A DNA stretch of 64,000 bases from Rhizopus sp. PT2906 (taxonomy: Eukaryota; Mucoromycota; Mucoromycetes; Mucorales; Rhizopodaceae). The stretch's first letter is position 1. The number at the start of each line of letters is the position of its first letter. This document shows, piece after piece, positions 21,259 through 31,900 of this stretch. A program made the position numbers and the translations under genes. A model generated the notes under the pieces. The model had not been told where the DNA came from. It searched no databases and was given only the letters and a program-made list of their open reading frames with translations. The stretch spans positions 234,128-298,127 of the forward strand of contig JAMYHX010000007.1 of NCBI GenBank assembly GCA_025529335.1. The letters run 5' to 3'.

Positions 21259-21740
21259 TGTGAATAAAAATCATTTTGGGTCGATTTGACCTCAGACAAT
21301 GGTAGTTGTAACTCAGGACATACAAAAAATCATTGTTAAAAATGTATTGTTCAATCATTGTTCTAACAAAAAGCAGGAAAAGACTGTAACAAACTAAAAT
21401 GAAAAGTAAAAAAAGGCCGAATCGATCAGTTGTTGTGATTCAGACTGTTCCAATGCTTTTTTTATTCTTTCCTTTTCTCGGCAAAAAGGGTACATAATAA
21501 CCTACATAAAAGCTGAACTCGCATTCTTGCTTCTCTCTTTTACGCAAAGCTAAGCTTAATTATTAAAGCTCAAGTCAGTTTAGTCACTCTATTACTCTTT
21601 GTTTCTCCTTAAATATGAATCGATACACTTTCTCATTTCTCTTCTTTTTTCCTTCTATACATATAATTCCTTTACCTTCAATGTTAAGAGTAAGCTCAAT
21701 ACTTTATCTTGAATCCATTTGGACAAGAAACAGAAAGCAC
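21259..21740. other. Divergent spacer JMJD4 / hypothetical gene
   Basis: AT-rich upstream region for both flanking genes. An open frame from the ATG at 21615 runs into the next CDS and is a possible longer start for it. Nothing else was recognised. Confidence 0.4.
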
Positions 21741-22410
21741 ATGGACCGAGAGCAAGACCAGGAACAACCTCCGGTGGTTACGAATGAAGAAGGTTGATAT
21801 TTTATACTGTAATTAAATACATATTCACCCTCTTTTTTTTTAATTTCAAAAAGTCTCTGATTTAGAGGCATTAAATGTGACATTAGTGATACCTGAGGAT
21901 GAAAACCAAACAGATGCACCCTTCGAACCAGAACAATCTAGTGATGAATCTTTAGATTTATCTACATCTCATACCAAAAATAAAGCAATTGATACACTAG
22001 TAATAAAACCTGAAACAATTGATCAGGAGAAGATCCCGTCTGAAGATAAAATGTTCAAGGTACAACCAAAGGACGAACAAAGCTCAGCTCTTTTCAAGAA
22101 TAACGATGATGACAAACCACCTACACCACCTACGACACCCGCATCCTCAAGATTCTCTGCTCGTCGTTTGTTTAGCAAGGCAAGATTAAGTATAGTCAGC
22201 GATGACTTTTCATTAAACACACACAAGAGTGCGTTTATGCAAAAACTATCACCTTCTAAAATACCTTCGCCCATGCCATTTCGCTCAAAGCATACATCAA
22301 TAGACTCTTATAGCAGTGAATTAGAAAGACGACCATCAAAGCTGAGGACTAAAGGAAAGATGCTCTCGAAAAAGATAAAAAGGACATTTTCAATTCACCG
22401 TAATACATAA
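21741..22410 (+). CDS. Hypothetical Ser/Pro-rich basic phosphoprotein-like protein
   Basis: Exons 21741-21792 and 21854-22410 give 202 residues from the chosen ATG; an upstream in-frame ATG at 21615 would give 244 with a hydrophobic leader (SFLFFFPSIHIIPL). No known domain. The first half is acidic (PEDENQTDAPFEPEQSSDES). The second half is Ser/Pro/Arg-rich with proline-directed sites (PPTPPTTPASS, SPSKIPSP) and a C-terminal basic tract (KGKMLSKKIKRTFS). Such composition suggests a phosphorylated, disordered regulator. The donor is GTTGAT, which is not a strong consensus, so the first exon is the less certain part. Confidence 0.55.
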
Positions 22411-23040
22411 TCCTTGTACAACATTATTCTTTACTATATTAAACATTCTTTTTTATATGAAATCATTAATTACATGTAATAGTAGTCGTTTGCTTAGTTC
22501 TTTTTTTTTTTTCAATAGTTTTCTTTATAATTAAACAATAAAAATGAGAGATCAATCTGACTGGTCTGCGAAAAAGAGTTTATCAACCTTTTAAGCAAGT
22601 ATTATAAATATGTGTATATACACGCATAAAGTTTATTTTCTGCCTGTAAATCAAATGCTTTATGCAGTTCTAATCTCTTTTTACACTTGCAGCTTGTTTA
22701 ATATAGTTCTCTTGACGGCTGTAAATGCAAATCAAACAGTTCCTTGCAGAGAGGTTGAAATAAAAATGTTTTTCAATGTCCGCCGGACAAGTCTGCGCTG
22801 CCCATTTTTTGGTACATGAAAGATGCCATACTCTAATCTCAAAGCCGTTCTCTTTTCCCTAACTGGTCATTTGTACGTATATTATCCATCCATCCATCAT
22901 CATCAAAAGAGCAACAACATAAAGAACGTTTCTTTTTGGATGTCGTTTGGATGAATGAATGAAAGAGAGGAAAACGATAAAAGCAGATCACTAACAGTCC
23001 CTTTTTTTTATAAATTCACATTTGACACATTATATAGATC
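22411..23040. other. Intergenic region upstream of eL13
   Basis: AT-rich. An ORF at 22610-22819 looks spurious. A CATCCATCCATCATCATC stretch near 22888 and GAATGAATGAAAGAGAGG near 22953 lie in the eL13 promoter region. Confidence 0.4.
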
Positions 23041-23785
23041 ATGGTATTGAAGCACAACAACCAGTTGCCCAACCAGCACTTCCGTAAGCAATGGGACCGT
23101 CGTGTTAAGACTTGGTTCGATCAAGCCGGTCGTAAGAAGTCTAGAAGAATCGCGCGTGTCCAAAAGGCTGGTCGTATTGCTCCTAGACCTATTGACGGTC
23201 TTCTTCGTCCTGCCGTTCGTTGCCCTACTGTTCGTTACAACATGAAGTTAAGAGCCGGTCGTGGTTTCACTCTTGAAGAACTCAAGGTAAAAAATAAAAA
23301 AGTAAAGAAAGGAATGGGGAATATTAAAAAAAAACAACAATAGGAAGCTGGTATTCGCCGTAAGGAAGCTCGTTCTATCGGTATTGCAGTTGACCACCGT
23401 CGTCGTAACAGATCCAACGAATCTCTTGAACTTAACGTTCAACGCTTAAAGGCTTACAAGGCTAAGCTTATCGTATTCCCTCGTAAGGCTGGCAAGCCCA
23501 AGAAGGGTGACTCTGAAGTATGTGTGCGCAGATTTAGATGAAAATAGGGTTATTGACATATGTATATAGGCTGCTGAAGTTGCTTCTGCTGTTCAATTCC
23601 GTGGTCCTCTCTTCCCCGTTGAACAAGTTGCTGCTGCTCCTGAAGCTCGTGAAATCACTGCCGACGAAAAGAAGGTCAATGCTTACATGAAGCTCCGTTA
23701 TGCTCGCTCTGCTGCCCGTACCCTCGGTGCCCGTGAGAAGCGTGCTCGTGATAAGGCCGAAGAAGAAGCTAACAAGAAGAAATAA
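23041..23785 (+). CDS. RPL13: 60S ribosomal protein eL13
   Basis: Large-subunit ribosomal protein. Exons 23041-23286, 23344-23517 and 23570-23785 give 211 residues, the family's usual size. Landmarks are HFRKQWDRRVKTWFDQAGRK, RPIDGLLRPAVRCPT, GFTLEELK before the first intron, then EAGIRRKEARSIGIAVDHRR and LIVFPRKAGKPKKGD. Strong codon bias matches eS7 and eS12. Both introns are short (57 and 52 nt). Confidence 0.97.
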
Positions 23786-24029
23786 ATAAATTGTAAAAAC
23801 ATTTCTTTTTCCTCTATTTTTTTCTCTCTTGTTCTTTCTGTTTGATCTACACACACACATACACACACATACAGCATATAAAATATATATTTATACAAAA
23901 CTAGGTTATGATAATCTCTCTCTTTATTATGTGTCTAATGTTTGACGATAATGTTTTCAAGAAATGGGAACATTGCATACGAAAACATACGAGTAGTTTA
24001 TTATTAAATCTATATAGGATAAAAACTTT

Positions 24030-25442
24030 TTACATCAAAACACAATCCAAACTTTTAGCTGTAGGTTTGCCATTCTTGTTTCTAGTTGGACGTCTTTTTA
24101 ATGGTGTACTTTCTGACTGTTCTAACACCTTTAGTCGTTGAATTGCCTTTTCGTCTCCATGACTAGCTGCTTTTGTATACCAACGTTTCGCTTTATCTAA
24201 ATCCTTAGACACACCAATACCCATTTCTGTATAGTACCCCATAGCATATTCTGCCTTTGGCAATTCCTTTTCTGCCGCCTTTTTAGCCCAAAGATAAGCT
24301 TCGGTATCATTCTGGGGTAGGATACCGTCTGCACCGGTAAAGCACCAACCAGAGAGAGCAAGCTCTGCCTCTCCATCATTTTGTTCTGCTGCACACGAGT
24401 ACCAGGCGATAGATCTCCTTGGATCTGTAGGACAATTTAGACAAGCGTTTTCGTATGCCCAACCAAGTTTATACTGAGAAGGAGCGTAACCCAAGACGGC
24501 AGCCTGGCTGAACAGTTCTCGTGCGTAATCCACGTCTGGGATGACTGATGGAATATCGCTTTCCTTTTCGTGTATGAGTCCGAGCTGATGTAGGGCCTCT
24601 GGATGATTTTCGTCGGCGATCTGAGCAGCTCTTAAAAACCACGATATAGCTTCACGAGGATTCTTTTGTTGTCCAACCAGTCCGTCCAGGAGAATGAGTC
24701 CAAGTTTATACATGCCAGAAGGATCGGATAGGTTTGCAGCCTTTTTATAAAACTGCATGGCATGACGATAATTTCTTTTGGTTCCTAGCCCATGTTCGTA
24801 ACACACAGCGACACGGTACGTGCATTCCGGATGGTTCTGTTTGGATCCTTGGAGGTAAAGGGCAAATGCCTTGTCAACGTCTGGTTTAAGACCATGATCA
24901 CCATTACCATAACAGTTACCCAAGAAGAGTTGTGCCTCTGCATATCCCGTCTTGTAGGATGCTAGTTTCTTTATGATCTTCACTGCTTCCCCCTGTAGGT
25001 TATTTTTCAATTGCTCTGTTCGTTCGGGATACTCCGGGTTTGGAGCCAAGTGACTTGCAGCTTGTAGTAGATAACGAGCAAAGAATAGCCGACGTGATGG
25101 ATCTTTAGATTGTTCTGATTCGTCTCTTAGCTTTCGTATATTTTCCACACTAACAGGAGGAAATTCTTGATTTACCGAATCTATCCGTTCAGATCGTCGC
25201 TTACTTGCTTCAGTGGCCATGTCAATTGAGCTACTAGGTAGGTAATCAAAATCCTTGTTTGCCATTTGGTTCTGCTTTATCGTAGGCGCAGGAGTATAGA
25301 ACTGTACATTCTCTAGATGTGGGGGTGGAATAGGTGGTCCTGACGACGAGCTTGTGTTTGTTGTCAAGGATATTTCTGAAGTATAGGGTGAAGATTGATT
25401 TGAGTCATTTGAATGAGAATTGCTGCTTGGTAATGCTGTCAT
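24030..25442 (-). CDS. SKT5: SEL1-repeat protein, Skt5/Chs4-like chitin synthase activator with CAAX box
   Basis: Single exon, 470 residues. The first 100 residues are Ser/Pro-rich and disordered. From about residue 150 to 430 there are at least seven SEL1-type repeats (AEAQLFLGNCYGNGD, CTYRVAVCYEHGLGTKRNY, GMYKLGLILLDGLVG, ALHQLGLIHEKE, SQYKLGWAYENAC, AELALSGWCFTGADG, AEYAMGYYTEMGIG). The C-terminus is CVLM, a farnesylation-type CAAX box; yeast Skt5/Chs4 also ends in a CAAX box and recruits chitin synthase III to the membrane at division sites. A basic tail (KRRPTRNKNGK) just before the box would help membrane binding. The assignment to Skt5 rather than another SEL1 protein rests on repeats plus CAAX. 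Confidence 0.88.
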   Translation of the reverse strand: MTALPSSNSHSNDSNQSSPYTSEISLTTNTSSSSGPPIPPPHLENVQFYTPAPTIKQNQMANKDFDYLPSSSIDMATEASKRRSERIDSVNQEFPPVSVENIRKLRDESEQSKDPSRRLFFARYLLQAASHLAPNPEYPERTEQLKNNLQGEAVKIIKKLASYKTGYAEAQLFLGNCYGNGDHGLKPDVDKAFALYLQGSKQNHPECTYRVAVCYEHGLGTKRNYRHAMQFYKKAANLSDPSGMYKLGLILLDGLVGQQKNPREAISWFLRAAQIADENHPEALHQLGLIHEKESDIPSVIPDVDYARELFSQAAVLGYAPSQYKLGWAYENACLNCPTDPRRSIAWYSCAAEQNDGEAELALSGWCFTGADGILPQNDTEAYLWAKKAAEKELPKAEYAMGYYTEMGIGVSKDLDKAKRWYTKAASHGDEKAIQRLKVLEQSESTPLKRRPTRNKNGKPTAKSLDCVLM

Positions 25443-27151
25443 AAAAAAAAAAGATAAAAAAGAAGAAAGAAAAAAAAATATAAAGTCAACCTTATTGTTT
25501 TATTTCCTGCAAAGATATCCCTTTATGTAGCACAACCCCCCTTGATTTGTGTCACAAATAGGCTTATTTTAAAGTTGTAATATGCTTGTTTTTGCAAGCG
25601 GATCTCTATGGTAGTGAATGCTAATGTTGAGCAAAGAATATCGTATTAGCATTTTGAAGCGTTGTTCTTTATTTCTTTATATGTATATCAAAAAAATAAA
25701 CTCAATCCTTTCCAAAGTGTGTTTAATCATTATATCTCGAAAGCTATAAATATATTTTAGACCATTGTTCTCAATGATTTCTTTCTTTCTCAATACAGAA
25801 TATAATAATCAATAATGAATTACAATTCTTTGTTTGATGCTTATATGGATGAAGTATGTGTATGTGGGGGCATAAATGGTGACAACAAATTTTCTGTCGA
25901 TCACTTTTATTCTTGCAGGTGAATGACAGATAAGATAAAGTAAATAGAGAGATCCTCTATTATGCGTATGTAGCTTTATGGATGTTGATCTACCTGAGGC
26001 AAAAGTTGAGGGTTTCAGTGACATGAACAATAAATAGCTCCGCCTAGGACGTTCAACTCCGAGAACCAGATGACCGTCACCGACTTGCTCACTACACAGA
26101 TAGAATTTCTTTTCTTTCTCGTTTGCCATTATTCACCAATGTAGCCAGATTAAAAAGCGCAGAAATAGAGTCACTAATGCTAATCACAATTGGTGGCTAG
26201 GCCCTCAATATGTCACCAAGGCTGGCACTTGAATTGTATCCTAGTGATGTCCTTTGCCAGATCTTGACGCAATCTTGGTCAAAGGAAATACCGCCATTAC
26301 CATCAACTGTGCTGAGCCATGCGGCCGATTATCATTCACAGATTCGCACTATGAGCGTGTCCAGTTTATGTCATCCTCAGCTTGTCCGTCAACAGAGGAG
26401 AAATAAGGGTCATAATTATCCCAACAAGAAAACGCAAAAGACTATATCGCGGGTTATGTGACAAGGTTTACTAACCTCTTATTGTCACCAAATGATTCAA
26501 TGTTTGCCTTACTATGTTGGGGAATGACACCAAGGTGCTAGTTGGAAGTTGAGCTGGTATCTTTCATTTGACATCATCTGTACGCTTGGTATACCTGAGG
26601 TGCTCAGTGATATATATAATATATTATTATTAATGCATAATTGAATGCGTCTCTGACAACATTTTCCCATCTATAATAAAATATTAATATTTCAACAAAT
26701 GCAACTGTCGCTTATACGAATGGGAATGTATCACCAGAACGTGTGGATCTCTTTTTATTTCAGTATCGTGTTAACAAGAATTGTAACAAGTGAATAAAGA
26801 AGATGGTTATCAACTGCATTTACCTGAGGGCTGAGCCATTACCATCATCAAAGAACGCTTCTAGGAATAGCTTGGATGAGGATTGTGCATTTGATCAACA
26901 CGATCTAATAAAAAGTTTTAAGCCAACCCAAGTCAATAAGAAGGTCGGTTTCAATGAAGTAAAGAAGCTTCGTCCTATTTTGATGTCCGCGCAGAGTTTG
27001 TACCAGGCATTGTAAATGTGGGGTATTTTTCTGCCTAGTTGCTGCTTTTGATCTTTTGTGACTGCTGATATGACTCTACCCTTTTTTTTTTTTTTTTCCT
27101 GCCTTTCTCTTTCTCTGTCTCTCTCTCTCCTTCACACTGTCTTCCAACACC
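25443..27151. other. 1.7-kb gene-poor region with short coding-like fragments
   Basis: Holds the upstream regions of the Skt5-like and PRPP synthase genes. Short ORFs at 26210-26461 (SPRLALELYPSDVLCQILTQ) and 26803-27015 (KSFKPTQVNKKVGFNEVKKL) are protein-like but match nothing I know and may be decayed gene pieces. A possible mini-gene at 25815 (MNYNSLFDAYMDE, then a GTATGT...TTGCAG intron) stops at once after splicing. A T-run and CT-rich tract at 27080-27130 precede the next start codon. Confidence 0.35.
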
Positions 27152-28559
27152 ATGCGCAATACCAAACTCTTGGCCGGTTCTTCACACCCTGAACTTGCTG
27201 GACTTATCAGCAAGCGTCTTGGCATTCCTCTTTCGGATTGTACCTTGAAGAAGTTCAGTAACCGGGAAACAAGTGTTGAAATTCGCAAGTATAAATGTAT
27301 ATATATTTCATGGTTTAGCTAATATCTTTCTCTTAATAGATGTTTCTGTTAGAAACGAAGACATTTTCATTATTCAGTCTGGTTCTGAAAACATGAATGA
27401 CAATATTATCGAGCTCTGTATTATGATTCAAGCTGCTCGTATTGGTTCTGGTAAACGTATTACTGCTGTTCTTCCTTACTTTCCTTACTGTAAACAAAGT
27501 AAGCGTAAGGGAAGAACGAGTATTACGGCTAAACGTAAGTAAATAAGAGTATTCTTCGCACTTGTATTAATAGTTCATACGATAGTTGTTGCAAACATGT
27601 TGGCAGTTGCTGGTGTTGATCATATCATTGTAATAAGAAGAAAAAAAAATGACATGACTTTTATTTATTTATTTTTTGGTTAGACCATGGACCTTCATGC
27701 TTCCCAAATGCAAGGTTTCTTCCAACGCCCTGTTGATAACTTATATGCTGAACCTGTTATCGCTCGTTGGATCAAGCAGTCTGTACCAAACTGGCAGAAT
27801 GGTGTAATTGTTTCAAAGAATGCTGGTGGTGCTAAACGGTAAGAATACATGTACACATTTTCTTTTTTTTTTTTTATAACTCTTTTCTTTTCCTTTCTAG
27901 TGTGACTTCTTTGGCTGATGCCCTTCGTCTTGACTTTGCCTTGATTCATAAGGATCGTTCTCGTATGGGTCCTCAAGGCCAAAATCGTCCTTATAGTGGC
28001 ATGCCCAAGTCTGGTGAAGGAGAGTCTACGGTTCGCATATATGATGAAGATGAGAGCAAGGAAGACTTGACGGCTTCTATTTCTTCATTAAACGAATCCG
28101 GTGGTGATGTCTTGAATGCTGCAGTGAGCATTGTTGCCGATAAAGATGGTGAAAGCACGATTACACTAGTGGGTGATGTTAGAGAAAAGATCGCCTTCTT
28201 GACAGATGACATTATTGACAATGTTGGTACCTTTTTGGATGCAGCAAATCATTTGGTGAATAAGTGTGGAGCTGACAAAGTGTATATCATTGCCACTCAT
28301 GGCGTGCTGAGTGGCAATGCTATTCAAAAGATTGAAGAATGTGATAGCGTGTACAAGTTGGTCGTGACCAATACTTTCCCTATCCCCAAGGCAAAGATGG
28401 ATCAATCCTCTAAATTGATTGTTATTGACATTTCATTTACACTTGCTGAGGCAATTAGAAGAACGGTAAGTCAAGTTATGCCTTTTTTATATTTATGCTA
28501 ATGTTATTATATAGCATAACGGTGAAAGTGTTAGCTATTTATTTAATCATGCAGAATAA
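27152..28559 (+). CDS. PRS: Ribose-phosphate pyrophosphokinase (PRPP synthase)
   Basis: Makes 5-phosphoribosyl-1-pyrophosphate from ribose-5-phosphate and ATP for nucleotide, His and Trp synthesis. Six exons (27152-27284, 27340-27534, 27586-27629, 27684-27838, 27901-28465, 28515-28559) give 378 residues. Motifs: KLLAGSSHPELA, CTLKKFSNRETSVEIHVSVR, FIIQSGSENMNDNIIEL, MDLHASQMQGFFQRPVDNLY, and the PRPP loop LTDDIIDNVGTF, ending HNGESVSYLF. Compared with the roughly 320-residue canonical enzyme, an extra Ser/Glu-rich stretch of about 55 residues sits after KDRSR (near residues 205-265), as in some fungal paralogues. Intron 1 begins GCAAGT, a GC-AG intron. This subunit may work in a complex with other PRS subunits. 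Confidence 0.93.
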
Positions 28560-28923
28560 ACAACAGTTTAAACAATGATGCACACACACACACATATATA
28601 TATTTCGAATATTCTTTATTTAGATCATAACAACAGAATAAATATATAAAAATAGTATAAAAAATGAGGGAGAAAGTAAGGGAGTGGTAGTAGTGGTAAT
28701 GGTGGTCATAATGAGTTGAAGGAAGAGAGAGAGAGAGAGGGGCGGGAAAGGGAGGGGAGAGGAGAAGGAGGAGAGGGGGGAGCAGTAAAAAAAAAAAAAA
28801 AAAGACAGAAAAAAAAAAAAGCTTAGGGAGATTTTTTTTGTTTTATAAAATTTTCTTTTCCTTCTTTTCCTTTTGTTCTTTTCCATATAAAAATAATACA
28901 TATAATTCGCCAATTATAAGGCG
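28560..28923. other. Spacer between PRPP synthase and Bem2-like genes, with polypurine tract
   Basis: A CA repeat at about 28582-28594 and a polypurine tract of about 70 bases (GAGAGAGAGGGGCGGGAAAGGG and following) at 28716-28787 lie here, then poly-A runs and a pyrimidine-rich segment before the next start. The translated opposite strand of this tract is low-complexity and not a gene. Confidence 0.5.
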
Positions 28924-31900
28924 ATGAGGTCTAAAAAATCAAAAAGCAATAATAACGAAGATACCAATGTCCGTAATAATCAAAGTAATGCTCTCAATTT
29001 TATAAAGAATCGACTCTTTCAAAGCAACAATTATCAAAAATCATTGGAAAGACAATCTTTATCACTTACGACCCAACCCTTGGTTATTCCTCAACAACAA
29101 CAACAACAACAACAAGATAAGCCTTTGTCGAGATCCTTTGACGAACAGTCGATCTCAGATCTAACTGATCGTGACATCAAGAACCAAAGACCAATGTCAA
29201 TGATGGGCATAGACAAACTCTTACAAGAGGATAACAAAAATTTGATTGGTCAACCAACGAATAATGAAAAACGAAAGAGTTTGATTGTTATCAAAGAAGG
29301 TTATCTATTCAAAAAGACAGACTTTCGACCGTTCCACAAACAAGCAAAGTTGGATAGAGGATGGAAATTATACAAGGTTGTCTTGAGAGGACATAAACTA
29401 TACTTATTCAAGGTTACTGCCGAGTCACCACTACGATCACTCTTTCCTTCTTCACCTTCTTTAAGCATATCCTCGTCTAGCCATGATCTTTCAACAGCAG
29501 CTAGTCTAAAACTTGTTTCTTCTGAATTTGATCGTGACGCACAACAGATCCTTTTTTATAATTCAATCGATCCAGCACAAGGTCAAATTTTTATGGAACT
29601 AAATCCTGTCAATATGCAAGCGAAGAGATCAGTTCAGCTCGTTATTCATAATGGATGTCTTTATGTTTGCTACAGACCAGACAAGAAACAGTTGTGGACT
29701 ATTGAAGAAAAGATTCCCATTCAGCAACTCAAACTGACGCAGATCAATTCAATTACAGACTTGGTCGATTCCCCTACGTCGCCTTCTTCCATAAAATCTC
29801 ATCAATCAGACCCATCTTACCAGAAACAGTCCAGCGTGACATTGTTCAACATTTCATACGTCAACAAACCATTCACCTTGGGAGTCTATTCAACCCAGTA
29901 TCATTACGCTGGACAAGCATGGATTCAGTTGTTTCAAAATAGCAATCAAAGAAAACCCCCGTTTTTAGAAGAAGATTTGTTTAGTAGCAAATCCAATGGT
30001 AGCATTGAATATTACGAATCCCTGCATCCTTCCGAGACAAGCATTAATGCGACCATACCAGATCTAGAACCCAGCAATGACAGTAGGATGTACGACGCTA
30101 CACAAAGACACCATCCTGATCTACTCCACAAATTACAGTTGGATGATGACGAGATCATCCTGGGTGGCACTGTAACAGCCTTGGTTCAAGAGCTGTTGAT
30201 GACAGACAATGAAGAATATGTCAACACATTTTTATTGACTTATTCAACATTTACAGCGGGATCATGTGTATTGGATGAAATCAAGGCCTTTTTGACACAC
30301 TCGCCTGGAAAATTTGATAATCATTTACTAGACATCTTTTCTGTCTGGTGCAATAAGTTTGCGCTAGATATCATGGGCGATGTAGCGACTGATATCATAT
30401 CTCTCTTGGATCATATAGACTCAATTGACACATCCAAAATCAAGGAGCTCGTTCTAAACACAGTAGCTGAAAATGCTAAAAATACAGCATTTTCTGAAAC
30501 AAGTAAGTTAATGCTTGTATCCATACGAGTGATAAACTAACCATTCTTTCATTTCTCTCCTCTTTCTCTCTCTCTCTCCTTTTTTAATTGGTCTTCCCTT
30601 TTCGCTCTCTCTCTTTTCTTTCCTCCTTTTTATGATTTAAATTGCAGAATATCAAACCAATGACCTAAACGATGAGGAAGAGATGGAAACAACCGCAATG
30701 GAAAACATTCCAGCTGAAGGAGGAGGTTCTGTCAACCTATCTAACTTGCTCATCACTGGACTCACTCCTGCCTTGTTCCTGCGGATCTGTCCAGACAAGT
30801 TTGCGGAGCAAGTCTATTTATTTCATTTGACGCAATACACCAAGCACAAACAAGCTCTCATGGACCCCCTATCTTATGTACCTCGACCCCAAATTTCGGC
30901 AGAGATGCTCAATTCCTTATTGTTCACTACAGCTTCACCTCATTTTTTAACAAAGCTCATCAGAAATCATATCTTGATCGATTCTCAGCAGGAACAACCT
31001 GGAACAGACGGTGTCTTGCTAAGATCACGCTTACTCAACCACTGGATTTCCGTTGGCGTGAGACTACATGAACTTGGAGATGCAGCAGGATGGTGTGCAG
31101 TAGCTATGGGACTCTGCTCGGTAGGTATTGTCAGACTAAGAGAGGCATGGAAGCTAGTCAAGCGCGACCTCGTCTCAATCGTCCTGCAGTGGACACAAAT
31201 CCTGACAGACCACGGACTATTTGAGCAAAGCTTCTGGTCAGACAGTTGGGAAAAGGATTTAAAGTTTGCGCACGTGCTCGACCTTGATCATCCTCAAACG
31301 CTTCCATTCTTTGGCCCTATTCGACAAGCAGTAGATCGTCAAAGGAAGCATTTGAAGAAACTATTGATGCCCAACGTGATCAATTTTGAAAAATGCAGTT
31401 GTATCTACAAGACAATCCAGACAAGCCTTCAAGCATGGACACCAAAGCAGCCTCGAGTTGTGGACACACAGGCCGTGGGCCCGCTTCAATCGTTTTTTGA
31501 ACATTCAGTTACAGATTTGGTCTCTGTGCCGCACGACTTCAAGTACCTACAGGAGTGCTCGATTGCTTGTGAACCGAAAATCTTTGGACAGACATACGAT
31601 CGTCATCGTCTCTTTCAAGACATGCCAGGTATAGCGCCTCCTTCGACTTCTATACTTCAGTTTCCTGTTATTTTGGAAAGCTGCATGTTTTGGGATAATG
31701 AGTCGAAAAGAACAGTGAATGAAAGCCCAGGCATCATTCCTCCCTACCTTAATGATAACAAGTCAAGCAAGCAAGCCAATCAGTTATCCAACGTAGTAGA
31801 AGAAGCAGCCTTGACACCGTCCAGAAGCACAGACCGGGCAACGTTACGAAAACGTACATACTCTTTTCCTCCAGGAACTGCCTTGAATACTGATGATGAA

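Noticed and set aside
25815..25933. Possible two-exon mini-gene MNYNSLFDAYMDE...
   Set aside because: After removing the GTATGT...TTGCAG segment it stops after four more codons. It is too short and has no homology clue.
28620..28913. 97-codon minus-strand ORF over a polypurine tract
   Set aside because: The translation is Phe/Ser/Leu-Pro low-complexity arising from GA-rich DNA.
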